Assembly: GCF_011758745.1 (NCBI RefSeq)
Contig: NZ_JAANOV010000001.1
Coordinates: forward strand, 682,001 to 746,000
DNA: 64,000 nt
Origin: Amycolatopsis granulosa
GTDB lineage: Bacteria > Actinomycetota > Actinomycetes > Mycobacteriales > Pseudonocardiaceae
Direction of reading: 5' to 3'
This document shows, in pieces, positions 17,186-26,336 of the stretch. The translations under genes and the position numbers were made by a program. Numbering within the stretch: position 1 is the stretch's first letter; the number at the start of each line of letters is the position of its first letter. The notes under the pieces were generated by a model. The model saw only the letters and a list, made by a program, of their open reading frames with translations, was not told where the DNA came from and did no database searches.

Positions 17186-18718
17186 TCAGCGGGTGCTGAG
17201 CCGGGAACGGATCTCGGTCTTGAGGACCTTGCCGACGGTGGAGCGCGGCAGATCGGGCCAGATCTCGATCTGCTTGGGCGCCTTGACGCTGCCGATGCGG
17301 TCCTTGACGAAGGCGGTCAGCTCGTCGAGGTCGATCTCGGTGCCGGGCCGGGGCTGGACCACCGCGGTGACCCGTTCGCCCCACTTCTCGTCGGGCAGGC
17401 CGACCACCGCGCAGTCACGCACGGCGTCGTGGGCCATCAGCGCCTGCTCGACCTCGGCGGAGTAGACGTTGAACCCGCCGGTGATGACCATGTCCTTGGC
17501 GCGGTCGACGATGTGCAGGTAGCCGTCCTCGTCGAGGAACCCGATGTCGCCGGTGTGGTGCCACCCGTGGGCGGAGACCTCCGCGGTCGCGTCCGGGTTC
17601 TTGTAGTAGCCGGCCATCACCAGCGACCCGCGTACGCAGATCTCCCCCCGCTCCCCGCGCGCGACGGGCCGGCCGTGCTGGTCGAGGATGGCGACGGTCA
17701 CGAGCGGTGATGGCCTGCCAGCGGAGGACAGCCGGGCGGTGTTGATCGTGCCGTCGGCGTTGCGGTGCTCGGCGGGCGACATCGTCGAGATCATCATGGG
17801 CGCCTCGGACTGGCCGAAGAGCTGCGCCATCGGCCCGATGCGATCCAGCGCTTCCGCCAGCCTGGCCGCCGACATCGGCGCCGCGCCGTACCAGAAGCAC
17901 TGCAGCGACGACAGGTCCGTCCCCTCCAGCGCGGGGTGACCGAGGACCATGTAGATCAGCGTCGGCGGGAGGAAGGTGTGGGTGACGCGGTGGTGCTCGA
18001 TGAGCTCGAGGAACCGGCCGACGTCGGGCTTGGCCATGATCACGACTTCGCCACCGCGGGCCAGCACCGGGAAGCACAGCACGCCGGCCGCGTGGGTCAG
18101 CGGCGCCAGGGCCAGGTACACCGGGCGCCCGTCGAACGGGTAGCTCATCAGCGTGATGGCCGACATCGCCTCGAGATTGCGGTCGGTGAGCATGACGCCT
18201 TTGGGGCGTCCCGTGGTGCCTCCGGTGCCGACCAAGGCCACGACGTCACCGGGCGGCGCCGCTTCGGCTGAAGGGTCGCCGCGCGCGGCGTCGAGCCAGG
18301 CGTCGAAGCCCGCCGCCAGCTCGTCGCCGTCGCCCAGCCGGACGAGGGTGGTGAGCTTCGGCAGGCGCGGCGCGATCGTGGCGACCAGTTCGTCGAAAGC
18401 CGGCTGGAAGATCAGCGCCGAGCAGTCGAACAGGTCGAGAAGCTGGGCGTTCTCCCCCGCCGCGTTGCGCGGGTTGATCGGGCACCACACCGCGCCCGCC
18501 CGCGCGATGCCGAACACGCAGCTGAACGCGGCCGGATCGTTGGCCGAGAGGATGCCGACCTTGTCCCCGGGCGCGACACCCGAGCGCCGCAGCGCCCTGG
18601 CGACCGCGTGCGACAGGTCGGCGACCTCGCCGTAGGTCAGTGACTTCCCGTCGAGCGTCAGGCAGGGGGCGTCCGGGTCGAGGGAAGCGCCTTTGTCCAG
18701 GTAGAAGGTCAGGGACAC
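17186..18718 (-). CDS. AMP-dependent acyl-CoA synthetase
   Basis: 510 residues. ANL-superfamily motifs are complete: the P-loop VGTGGTTGRPKGVMLT (~165-180), GQSEAPMM, HTGDIGFLDEDGYLHIVDRA, KDMVITGGFNVYSAEVEQAL and the C-terminal catalytic lysine in STVGKVLKTEI. The length suits medium-chain or aromatic acyl-CoA ligases. It activates a carboxylic acid with ATP and CoA. It is first gene of the synthetase-LLM-SDR operon and is divergent from a TetR regulator, with phased direct repeats in the gap. Confidence 0.92.
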   Translation of the reverse strand: MSLTFYLDKGASLDPDAPCLTLDGKSLTYGEVADLSHAVARALRRSGVAPGDKVGILSANDPAAFSCVFGIARAGAVWCPINPRNAAGENAQLLDLFDCSALIFQPAFDELVATIAPRLPKLTTLVRLGDGDELAAGFDAWLDAARGDPSAEAAPPGDVVALVGTGGTTGRPKGVMLTDRNLEAMSAITLMSYPFDGRPVYLALAPLTHAAGVLCFPVLARGGEVVIMAKPDVGRFLELIEHHRVTHTFLPPTLIYMVLGHPALEGTDLSSLQCFWYGAAPMSAARLAEALDRIGPMAQLFGQSEAPMMISTMSPAEHRNADGTINTARLSSAGRPSPLVTVAILDQHGRPVARGERGEICVRGSLVMAGYYKNPDATAEVSAHGWHHTGDIGFLDEDGYLHIVDRAKDMVITGGFNVYSAEVEQALMAHDAVRDCAVVGLPDEKWGERVTAVVQPRPGTEIDLDELTAFVKDRIGSVKAPKQIEIWPDLPRSTVGKVLKTEIRSRLSTR

Positions 18719-18806
18719 CGTTGTCTCCGTCGGTCGCTGGGGCGCGGGAAGGGCCGGTTCGGGAGTGCGGCCACCACCGTCGGGGGCCTGGCAGGACTGT
18801 TTCTCA

Positions 18807-18842
18807 TCTTTGGACAGTTGTCAAGATTTCTTTGGACAGTTG
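18807..18842. promoter_or_regulatory. Two 14-bp direct repeats, 22-bp period
   Basis: TCTTTGGACAGTTG occurs at 18807-18820 and again at 18829-18842 without mismatch, two helical turns apart. Each copy begins an imperfect dyad (TTGGACA with TGTCAAG, and TTGGACA with TGGCCAG). It lies between the acyl-CoA synthetase and its divergent TetR gene, so it is a likely double operator for that regulator. Confidence 0.7.
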
Positions 18843-18875
18843 GCCAGGAAAACGCTCGATGGGTATCGTCGTGGC

Positions 18876-19493
18876 GTGAGCAGCTCAACAGCCGCGCGGC
18901 GGCGAACCCGCGTCGACAAGTTTGAGGACCGCCGCCGCGAGCTCGCGGACGCGGCGCTGGCCACCCTGGCCGACTTCGGCTACGCCCGCACGAGCCTGCG
19001 CACGATCGCCGACAACACCGAGTTCTCGCACGGACTGCTGCACTACTACTTCGCGGACAAGATCGAGCTGATCACCTACTGCGTGCGGCGCTACAAAACC
19101 TCCTGCGTGCAGCGCTACGAGAACCTCCTGGCCGAGGCGTCCAGTCCCGCCGACCTGGCCGCCGCCTGCGGACACGGACTGTCCGCCACTCTCGCGGAGG
19201 CGCCGCTCATGCACCGGCTCTGGTACGACCTCCGCTCGCAGTCGATGTTCGAGGAGGCCTTCCGGGACGACGTCGCGGAGATCGACGGCACCCTGCAGAA
19301 CATGATCTGGCGTGTCGTCTGCGCCTACGCCGACCTGGCCGACATCTCCCCGACCTGCTCACCCTCCCAGGCCTACGCCCTGTTCGACGGGCTGTTCCAG
19401 CAGGCGCTGCTGCGCCACCTCGCCGGTTCCGGAACGGCGCTGGACGACCTCCGCGAGGGGGCCCGCGACCTGCTGCCGCGCCTGTTCGTCTGA
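18876..19493 (+). CDS. TetR-family transcriptional regulator
   Basis: About 205 residues from GTG 18876. HTH region YARTSLRTIADNTEFSHGLL, then HYYFADKIELITYCVRRYKT, typical of TetR proteins next to acyl-CoA catabolic genes. Earlier in-frame starts would place the coding sequence over the operator repeats. It is divergent from the synthetase operon and is the expected repressor, responding to the acid or its CoA ester. Confidence 0.87.
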   Translation: MSSSTAARRRTRVDKFEDRRRELADAALATLADFGYARTSLRTIADNTEFSHGLLHYYFADKIELITYCVRRYKTSCVQRYENLLAEASSPADLAAACGHGLSATLAEAPLMHRLWYDLRSQSMFEEAFRDDVAEIDGTLQNMIWRVVCAYADLADISPTCSPSQAYALFDGLFQQALLRHLAGSGTALDDLREGARDLLPRLFV

Positions 19494-19551
19494 CCGCTCG
19501 GCGCTGCTCGCGATCTCCAGCGACCAGTCTGGGCCACCACGTGGCGGACGG

Positions 19552-22263
19552 CTAGTGCGCGGCGTCGCCGAGGGCGGCGTGCAGTTGGCTCCGGCTGGTG
19601 ATTCCCAGTTTCGGGAACACCTTGTACAGGTGTGCGGCCACGGTCCGGTGCGACACGTAGATCCGGTCGGCGATCTCGCGGTTGGTCAATCCGGAGGAGG
19701 CCAGTTGCGCGATCTGCAGCTCTTGTGAGGTCAAGGTTGCCGAGGGTCCGACCCTCGCCGCGCCCGGCGCCGCCACGCCTGCGGCCCGCAGTTCGGCGGC
19801 AGCGCGGTCGGTGAACGGCGTCGCACCGGCCGAGCCGAAAGCGGTCACCGCGGTGGTCAGATGGGTGCGCGCATCCACGATCCGGCGACGCCGGCGCAGC
19901 CATTCCCCGTAGAGCAGCTGGGTACGGGCCAGTTCCAGGTCGGCGTCGAGCCCCTCGCTCCCGGTCAACGCGGCCCTGAAGTGATCCTCGGCTTCAGCGT
20001 CGGTGGGGGCCAGCAACGCGTGAGCCCGGTGCACGAGGAGGCTTTCCAGCGGGGTGCCCAGTCGCCGGGCTTGTTCTTCGGCGTCGGCCAGGATCGGCCG
20101 CACCAGGTCCGGCCGATCGCATCCGGCCGCCGCCTCGGCCAGATCCGCGACGGCCCATCGCCGGCTTGTCCGGTGCACCGACATCCGCAGCAGATGGTGC
20201 AGTGCTTCGGTGTGGTTCGCCGCGCACAGCGCTGCCAGCCCCGCCGCCCAGTGCGCGTCGTCGTTCCAGAGGATCCCCGGATCCGCTGCCAGCAACTGCC
20301 GGGCCCGGTCGAGCGCTGGCCGCGCACGCTCGGTGTGACCCTGCCACGCCAGCGCCCGGGCCAGGATCGCCGCCGCGGACGCCGCGGTCATCGGCAGGTT
20401 CATGTCCTCGGCCATCCGCAGCGCGTTCTGCGCCGTGATCACCGCCGTTTGCAGGCTCCCGCGCTGCACCAGCAGGTGCGCCGAACCGCGCAGGCCTTCG
20501 CACTCGTCGGCCGAGGAGTTCCGGCGCCGGGACTGGTCCCGCACAAGTGTCCAGCACCGCAGCGCGCTGGCCCGGTCCGAGACCGCCTCGGCGGCGAAGG
20601 CGAGGGACATCACCGACAACGGACTGGCACCGACGCGGTCGATGAGGGCCGGTAGCCGTTCCTGCAGCCGCAGTCCGTCGCCGACGTCGTCGACCAGTGC
20701 CATGGCGATGTCGATCAACGGGTCGTCGCGGATGTCGAGGCTGCCGATGGCCGTCACGATGGCCTGCCGCGGTCCCTCGGCCAGGCCGCGCATGCGGCAT
20801 TCGATCGCCGCCGCCCACAACAGCTCGCGCTGCCTGTCGTCACCGTCGGGGTATTTTCCGGCCAACGCGACCAGTGCGTCCGCCGGCTGACCCGGAATCG
20901 CCGCGGTCACGTTCAGCACGAACCTGGTGATCGCCAGTGGTTGCGCGCCTGACTGCTCCTCGGCGAGCGGTTCCGCCTCCTGCAGGATGCTGATGGCTTC
21001 CGCCGTCAAGCCCGCACCGCGGGCGACGTCGGCGGCCGCGGCCAGCCGCCGCACTCGATCCTCGACCGCGGGTGAGAGCAGCGCCGCTCGTCGCAACGCG
21101 GCCGCCGACTCGGCCCCCGCACCTCGCGCCCGGGTCAGTTCGGCCGCGCGCTCCAAGTCGGCCGCCACCTCTTCGTCGGGGCCGAAGGCCGCTTCGGCCC
21201 GGTGCCACGCCGCGCGGGTCGGATCGATTGTGGTGTCCGCCAGGGCGCGGTGGACGATCGCGCGTGCCGACAGCGGAGCAGCCCCGTACGCGGTGGAGCG
21301 GAGCAGCGGATGCCGTACGTGCACGTGGCCGCCGCCGACGGTGACCAGACCGGCCCGCTCCAGCGGCGCCAGCTCCTCCGTGAAACCCAATCCGATGCTG
21401 CGCGCGGCGGCGTGGACCTCGGACACCGACCCCTGCGCGGCCGCGATCAACAGCAGAAGCAGGCGACTGCCGTCGGGCAGGGCCTCGAGCTGGGTCAGGA
21501 AGGCTCGTTCGACGCGCTGGCTGGTGGGTAGCGGCTCGCCGGAAAACGCAACAGTGCGGCTGCGGCTTTCCCCGAGCGCCGCGCTCAGCTCGATGACGGC
21601 CAGCGGGTTGCCGCTCGCTTGTTCCAGCACCCGCTGCTGCAGGTGGACGTCGATCTCACGCGGCGAGTGCCGCAGCGTGTGCGCCAGCAGCTGTCGCGCA
21701 TCCCCGGGCTCGAGCGGGGTCAACGGCAACCGCCGTACCCCCTCCAGACGGACTGCCGAGCCGGGGCCCGCACGCTCGGCGCACAGCAGCATCAACGGCG
21801 CGTTGGTCAGCCGGCGAGCGACGAAGGCCAGGACGTCCAGTGAAGACTGGTCGAGCCACTGCACGTCGTCGACCACGAGCAGCAGACGCCGCCGGGTCGC
21901 GGCTTCCTCCAGCAGGCCCAGCACCGCGAGGCTGACCAGTAACCGGTCCGGAGCAGGCCCGTCCTCCAGCCCGAACGCGGTCATGAGGGCGCCGCGCTGG
22001 CGGGGCGGCAGCTCCGCGGCCTCGCCCAGCAGCGGGTGGATGAGTTCGTGAATCCCGGCGAACCCGACCTCGGTGTGGCTCTGCACGCCCGAGCACCCGA
22101 GCAGGCGGAAACCGTCGGCCGTTGCCCGGTCGGCGACGGCGGCCAGCAGGGTGGACTTGCCGATGCCCGCCTCGCCGTCGATCACGATCGCCGAACCGCT
22201 TTCGGAAATCGACGCGAGCGCCTCGCTGAGCACGGCGAGTTCCGCTGATCGGCCGAATATCAC
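19552..22263 (-). CDS. LuxR-type large ATP-binding regulator (LAL)
   Basis: 903 residues. N-terminal AAA ATPase with Walker A GEAGIGKST (30-38) and Walker B RRLLLVVDDVQWLD. A long alpha-helical TPR-like middle follows. The C-terminal LuxR HTH reads LTSQELQIAQLASSGLTNRE and YVSHRTVAAHLYKVFPKLGI. Such regulators couple inducer sensing to ATP hydrolysis. It ends convergently with the TetR gene and is divergent from the HxlR gene at its 5' side, so either the HxlR gene or the hydrolase cluster beyond may be its target. Confidence 0.9.
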   Translation of the reverse strand: MIFGRSAELAVLSEALASISESGSAIVIDGEAGIGKSTLLAAVADRATADGFRLLGCSGVQSHTEVGFAGIHELIHPLLGEAAELPPRQRGALMTAFGLEDGPAPDRLLVSLAVLGLLEEAATRRRLLLVVDDVQWLDQSSLDVLAFVARRLTNAPLMLLCAERAGPGSAVRLEGVRRLPLTPLEPGDARQLLAHTLRHSPREIDVHLQQRVLEQASGNPLAVIELSAALGESRSRTVAFSGEPLPTSQRVERAFLTQLEALPDGSRLLLLLIAAAQGSVSEVHAAARSIGLGFTEELAPLERAGLVTVGGGHVHVRHPLLRSTAYGAAPLSARAIVHRALADTTIDPTRAAWHRAEAAFGPDEEVAADLERAAELTRARGAGAESAAALRRAALLSPAVEDRVRRLAAAADVARGAGLTAEAISILQEAEPLAEEQSGAQPLAITRFVLNVTAAIPGQPADALVALAGKYPDGDDRQRELLWAAAIECRMRGLAEGPRQAIVTAIGSLDIRDDPLIDIAMALVDDVGDGLRLQERLPALIDRVGASPLSVMSLAFAAEAVSDRASALRCWTLVRDQSRRRNSSADECEGLRGSAHLLVQRGSLQTAVITAQNALRMAEDMNLPMTAASAAAILARALAWQGHTERARPALDRARQLLAADPGILWNDDAHWAAGLAALCAANHTEALHHLLRMSVHRTSRRWAVADLAEAAAGCDRPDLVRPILADAEEQARRLGTPLESLLVHRAHALLAPTDAEAEDHFRAALTGSEGLDADLELARTQLLYGEWLRRRRRIVDARTHLTTAVTAFGSAGATPFTDRAAAELRAAGVAAPGAARVGPSATLTSQELQIAQLASSGLTNREIADRIYVSHRTVAAHLYKVFPKLGITSRSQLHAALGDAAH

Positions 22264-22317
22264 TCTCGCCAGGCTAGCACGCTGGCTTGGTCTGACCTAC
22301 CCAGCTACGCTGTGACG

Positions 22318-22770
22318 ATGCGCATCGACCCGTGGTCCGACGACGCCTGCCCCATCGCGCGCGCCATGTCGGTGCTGGGCCAGCGGTGGGCCGTCCTGAT
22401 CGTTCGCGAGGCCATGCTGGGACGATCGCGTTTCTCGGAGTTCCGGGAGCGGTTGGGCGTCGCCTCCGATGTCCTGAGCGCCCGGCTGTCCCAGCTGGTG
22501 GCGGCCGGCGTCCTGGAGTCGGTTGACTACCAGCGGCCCGGCGACCGCACGCGCATCCGCTACGTCCTGACCGACGCCGGACGCGACCTCGTGCCGGTAC
22601 TGGCGGCGCTGGGGCAGTGGGGACACGTGCACCTGGCCCGGTCCGCCAGCAGCGGTTACCGCGTTGTCGACACCGAAACCGGCGAACCCGTCGGTGTCGG
22701 CTTCCGCCGCCCGGACGGCAGCAGCGTCCCGCCGGCCGGCGTCGGCCTGGTGGAACGTCCTCCCGGATAG
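22318..22770 (+). CDS. HxlR-family transcriptional regulator
   Basis: About 150 residues. HxlR winged helix: CPIARAMSVLGQRWAVLIVR with the characteristic Cys near the N-terminus, RFSEFRERLGVASDVLSARL and RIRYVLTDAGRDLVPVLAAL. The extended C-terminal tail contains YRVVDTETGEPVGVGFR. The start is GTG 22312 or ATG 22318; no ribosome site is visible, so it may be leaderless. It is convergent with the chloroperoxidase-like gene and separated from it by a strong hairpin. Confidence 0.85.
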   Translation: MRIDPWSDDACPIARAMSVLGQRWAVLIVREAMLGRSRFSEFRERLGVASDVLSARLSQLVAAGVLESVDYQRPGDRTRIRYVLTDAGRDLVPVLAALGQWGHVHLARSASSGYRVVDTETGEPVGVGFRRPDGSSVPPAGVGLVERPPG

Positions 22771-22774
22771 CCGT

Positions 22775-22806
22775 GCGCCCGGGCGGCACAGCGGCTGCCC
22801 GGGCGC
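22775..22806. terminator. Bidirectional terminator hairpin
   Basis: GCGCCCGGGC at 22775-22784 pairs perfectly with 22797-22806 around a 12-base loop. It sits exactly between two convergent genes whose stops are at 22770 and 22814. Confidence 0.75.
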
Positions 22807-22813
22807 CGTCCTG

Positions 22814-23635
22814 CTAGCTCCGGATGAACTCGAGCAGATCGCGGCCCAGCTGCTTCTGGTACTCGCCGTGAATGCCGTGTGACGCACCGGGATACACCCG
22901 CAACGTGCCGTACCGGACCAGTTCGATCGCCTTCGCTGCGGCGTCGTGGATCGGCACGATCTGATCGTCGTCGCCGTGGGCGATGAGGATCGGCACGTCC
23001 AGCGCCTTCAGATCGTCGGTGAGGTCCGTCTCGGAGAACGCACGCACACAGTCGTAGGCCGGCGCCAGCCCGGCGTGCATGCCCTGCAGCCAGAAGTGGT
23101 CGACCAGCCCCTGCGACAGGACCGCGCCCTCCCGGTTGAACCCGTAGAAGGGCAGCGCCAGTTCCTTCCAGTACTGCGACCGGTCCGCGAGCACGTTGGC
23201 GCGGATCTCGTCGAACACCGACAGCGGAGTCCCCTCCGGATTCGTGTCCGAACGCACCATCACCGGTGGGATAGCGCCGACCGTGACCACCTTGCGGACC
23301 CGGCCCGCGCCATGGCGCGCCGCGTAGCGCACCGCCTCACCGCCGCCGGTGGAATGCCCGACCACCACGACGTCCGACAACCCCAGACCGTCCACCAACG
23401 CGGCGAGGTCCGCGGCGTAGGTGTCCATGTCGTTACCCGTCCAGGTGTCCTCGGAACGGCCGTGACCGCGCCGGTCGTGGGCGATGGCGCGAAAACCGTT
23501 GTCGGCGAGAAGCTTCAGCTCGACATCCCACGCATCCGAGCTGAGCGGCCAGCCGTGGCTGAACACCACGGGCGGACCGCTCCCCCAGTCCTTGTAGTAC
23601 AGCTGAGCACCGTCGGAACCTTCGAAATATGGCAT
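22814..23635 (-). CDS. Alpha/beta hydrolase, non-haem chloroperoxidase type
   Basis: 273 residues from ATG 23635. FSHGWPLSSDAWD supplies the oxyanion region. GHSTGGGE carries nucleophile Ser95, LIAHGDDDQIVP the acid and GASHGIHGEYQ the histidine. HDRRGHGRS is typical of cofactor-free haloperoxidase/arylesterase proteins. An earlier ATG at 23671 would add a poor leader. It is probably an esterase with perhydrolase activity, and is the only hydrolase of this cluster on the minus strand. Confidence 0.88.
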   Translation of the reverse strand: MPYFEGSDGAQLYYKDWGSGPPVVFSHGWPLSSDAWDVELKLLADNGFRAIAHDRRGHGRSEDTWTGNDMDTYAADLAALVDGLGLSDVVVVGHSTGGGEAVRYAARHGAGRVRKVVTVGAIPPVMVRSDTNPEGTPLSVFDEIRANVLADRSQYWKELALPFYGFNREGAVLSQGLVDHFWLQGMHAGLAPAYDCVRAFSETDLTDDLKALDVPILIAHGDDDQIVPIHDAAAKAIELVRYGTLRVYPGASHGIHGEYQKQLGRDLLEFIRS

Positions 23636-23794
23636 GCCTTCAGTCTGGGGCGCCGACCCCGATGCCGCCATACGTCACTTGACTACCGATTCCGCCGCGC
23701 GGTCGGCACGAAACCGTGGTCATCCTGCGGATACCCGGGAGGCCCGGCCTCGGTCAGTGTGGTGGTCGGACACCGGCTCATGAGGAGATGTGCG

Positions 23795-24649
23795 ATGACG
23801 ACCACCACCGGCAGCGCGGACGCGGCCAACCGCCGCGTCGACGTGGGGAACGAAACCTTCGCCTACCGCCGATTCGGTTCGCCGTCGGCCACGTTGCCAC
23901 CGCTGGTGCTGCTGCAGCATTTCCGCGGAAATCTGGACTACTGGGACCCGGCGCTGCTCGACGTCCTCGCCGCCGACCGCGAGGTGATCACCGTCGACCT
24001 GCGCGGTGTCGGGCGATCCACCGGCACCACGCCCGACACCGTCGGTGAGATGGCCCGCGACGCGCTGCGTTTCATCGACGCGCTGGGACTGGACATCGTC
24101 GACCTGCTCGGGTTCTCGCTGGGCGGCCACATCGCCCAGGAGATCGCGCTGGTGCGCCCGCGGCTGCCGCGCCGGCTCGTGCTGGCCGGCACCGCTGCGC
24201 AGGGCGCACCGGATCTGCACCGCTGGTCCGACGACGTCTACGCCTACGCGTGCGGGGACGTGACGACGCCGGAGGACTTCATCGCGCTGTTCTTCTCCGG
24301 ATCCGAGCACAGCACCCGGCGCGGATGGGAGTACCTCGCACGCACCCGGGCCCGCACGGTGGACCGCGACGCCGAAACCACGCTGGCGTGCCGCGACGCC
24401 CAGTACCAGGCGCTGATGACGTGGGGAATCCCGGAATCGGCGAAGCTGGAACGCCTGTCGGCCATCACCCAGCCGACCCTGGTGGCCAACGGCGACAACG
24501 ACACCATGATGTCGACGAAGAACAGCTACCTGCTGGCCGACAAGATCCGTGGCGCGCAAATCCGCATCTACACCGACGCCGGGCACGGCTTCCTCGACCA
24601 GTACCCGGTGGAATTCGGCCACCACATCCGTCAGTTCCTCGGCCGCTAG
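23795..24649 (+). CDS. Alpha/beta hydrolase (first of a paralogous pair)
   Basis: 284 residues. GFSLGGH carries nucleophile Ser108; GDNDTMM and DAGHGFLDQ supply the acid and histidine. HFRGNLDYWDPALLDVLAAD is shared almost word for word with the hydrolase at 27072 (FRGTIDHWDPAFLDEICAD), so the two are paralogues. ATG 23795 has GAGGAG 7 bases upstream. It is first of five closely spaced plus-strand genes (to 27914). Confidence 0.9.
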   Translation: MTTTTGSADAANRRVDVGNETFAYRRFGSPSATLPPLVLLQHFRGNLDYWDPALLDVLAADREVITVDLRGVGRSTGTTPDTVGEMARDALRFIDALGLDIVDLLGFSLGGHIAQEIALVRPRLPRRLVLAGTAAQGAPDLHRWSDDVYAYACGDVTTPEDFIALFFSGSEHSTRRGWEYLARTRARTVDRDAETTLACRDAQYQALMTWGIPESAKLERLSAITQPTLVANGDNDTMMSTKNSYLLADKIRGAQIRIYTDAGHGFLDQYPVEFGHHIRQFLGR

Positions 24650-24659
24650 GAGCAACACG

Positions 24660-25379
24660 ATGACAGACCTTCTCGACCGGACCCTGCAGGCCTACGGCGG
24701 CTACGACCGCTGGAAAGCGGTGACGTCCGTCACCGCGCACAAGCACTTCGGTGGCGCGATCTGGGACATCAAACAGGTTCCCGGCATCGTCCACGACGGC
24801 GGGATCACGGTGTGGCTCAAGGAGCAGCGCACCTCCCTGTGGCCGTTCACCGGGCCCGGCCTGAAAACCGCATACACACCAGGTCGTGTCGGCATCGAAA
24901 CCACCAGCGGCGACGTCGTCGAAGTGCTCGACGACCCGCGCTCGTCGTTCGCCGGGCACACCCTGGAAACGCCGTGGACCGCGCTGCAATTGGCGTATTT
25001 CACCGGTTATGCCATGTGGACCTACACCGCCGAGCCGTTCAACCTCACCTTCCCCGGTGTGCACACCGAAGAAGGCGAGCCCTGGTCCGAGGACGGCCGG
25101 CGCTGGCGGCGGCTGCACGTGAGCTATCCGGACACCATCGCCACCCACAGTCCGCACCAGGTGCTCTACATCGACGACGACGGCCTCATCCGGCGCCGCG
25201 ACTACCAGGTGGACATCGCCGGCGGCTCCCCCGGCGCGCACTACGTGTCGGGCTTCGACGAGATCGACGGCATCGTCGTGCCCCGCACCCGGCTCATCTA
25301 CGTCCGCGACGAGAACAACCGGCCGGTGCCCGAGCAGCTCGTCGTGTCCATCGAACTGACCGACATCAAGATCGACTGA
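24660..25379 (+). CDS. Conserved-looking protein of unknown function
   Basis: 239 residues starting 10 bases after the hydrolase. No family is recognised. The protein is rich in beta strands and aromatic residues (AIWDIKQVPGIVHDGGITVW, TPWTALQLAYFTGYAMWTYT) with acidic turns, and has no signal peptide. It may be a single beta-barrel or lipocalin-like domain, but that is only a visual impression. ATG 24660 follows the stop with AGGAG at 24648-24652. Its fixed place between a hydrolase and an oxidoreductase suggests a role in the same pathway, perhaps binding or converting the substrate. Confidence 0.75.
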   Translation: MTDLLDRTLQAYGGYDRWKAVTSVTAHKHFGGAIWDIKQVPGIVHDGGITVWLKEQRTSLWPFTGPGLKTAYTPGRVGIETTSGDVVEVLDDPRSSFAGHTLETPWTALQLAYFTGYAMWTYTAEPFNLTFPGVHTEEGEPWSEDGRRWRRLHVSYPDTIATHSPHQVLYIDDDGLIRRRDYQVDIAGGSPGAHYVSGFDEIDGIVVPRTRLIYVRDENNRPVPEQLVVSIELTDIKID

Positions 25380-25391
25380 GGAGTGACGCAA

Positions 25392-26336
25392 ATGCGGATC
25401 GTGACCCAGCAGGAGCTCGGGGGACCGGAAGTCCTGCGCGTCACCGACGCCCCCCGCCCCGAGCCCGGCCCGACGGAGGTGCTCGTCCGGGTCGAGGGCG
25501 CCGGCATCAACCCGGTCGATCTCAAGGTGCGCCGGGGCGGCGGGTTTCTCTCCCGGCCACCGTTCACCGTCGGCTGGGACGTCGCCGGGGTCGTCGAGAA
25601 GATCGGCTTCGGCGCCACCGGCGTGCGGGAGGGTGACGAAGTCCTCGGGATGCCGTGGTTCCCGCGACCGGCCAATGCCTACGCGGAGTACGTCACCGCA
25701 CCGTCGCGGCACTTCGTGCGCAAGCCCGCGGGGCTGTCGTTCACCGAAGCCGCCGCGTTGCCGCTTGCCGGGCTCACGGCGTGGCAGAGCCTGGTCGACA
25801 TCGCGGACGTCCAGCCGGGACAGCGGGTCTTCATCGACGCCGCGGCGGGCGGCGTCGGGCACTTGGCGGTGCAGATCGCGAAGGCACGCGGCGCGCACGT
25901 GATCGGCGCCGCGGCGGCGGGCAAGCACGACCTGCTGCGGGATCTCGGTGCCGACGAGGTGATCGACTACCACGACGAGGACGCAACCGTGTCCGGTGTG
26001 GACATCCACCTGGGACTCGTCGGCGAGGACAGCGACCTGCGGTGGCTGCCCGCCATCAAGCGCGGTGGGTGGCTGATCGGTGTGCCCTCCGGTGTCTCCG
26101 GCCGCGTCCGGGACGCTGCGGCCGGGCGCGGTGTGCGGACGTCGCAGATCCTCGTCGAGCCGGACCGTGGCGGGCTGACCGCCCTCACCGGGCTGGTCGA
26201 GGCCGGCCGGCTGACGGTGCGTGTCGCGCGGGCCTTCCCGCTCGACGATGTCGTCCAGGCGCACGAACTGATCGAATCCGGCCGTGCCGGCGGCAAAGTG
26301 GTGCTGACGACCGGGCCGCGAGGGACCGACCGGTGA
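25392..26336 (+). CDS. Quinone-oxidoreductase-type MDR alcohol dehydrogenase
   Basis: 314 residues. Zinc-free MDR protein: GINPVDLKVRRGGGF, GWDVAGVVEKIGFGATGVRE, FIDAAAGGVGHLAVQIAKAR (NADPH-binding AAGGVG) and LGADEVIDYHDED. Such enzymes reduce quinones or enones. ATG 25392 has GAGGAG about 9 bases upstream. It is in the hydrolase operon, 12 bases after the unknown protein, and its stop overlaps the next start by GTGA. Confidence 0.88.
   Translation: MRIVTQQELGGPEVLRVTDAPRPEPGPTEVLVRVEGAGINPVDLKVRRGGGFLSRPPFTVGWDVAGVVEKIGFGATGVREGDEVLGMPWFPRPANAYAEYVTAPSRHFVRKPAGLSFTEAAALPLAGLTAWQSLVDIADVQPGQRVFIDAAAGGVGHLAVQIAKARGAHVIGAAAAGKHDLLRDLGADEVIDYHDEDATVSGVDIHLGLVGEDSDLRWLPAIKRGGWLIGVPSGVSGRVRDAAAGRGVRTSQILVEPDRGGLTALTGLVEAGRLTVRVARAFPLDDVVQAHELIESGRAGGKVVLTTGPRGTDR

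Noticed and set aside
15758-17710. 650-codon open frame on the plus strand
   Set aside because: It lies antisense to the SDR, LLM oxidoreductase and synthetase genes. Its residue mix is that of reversed high-GC codons, with no motif.
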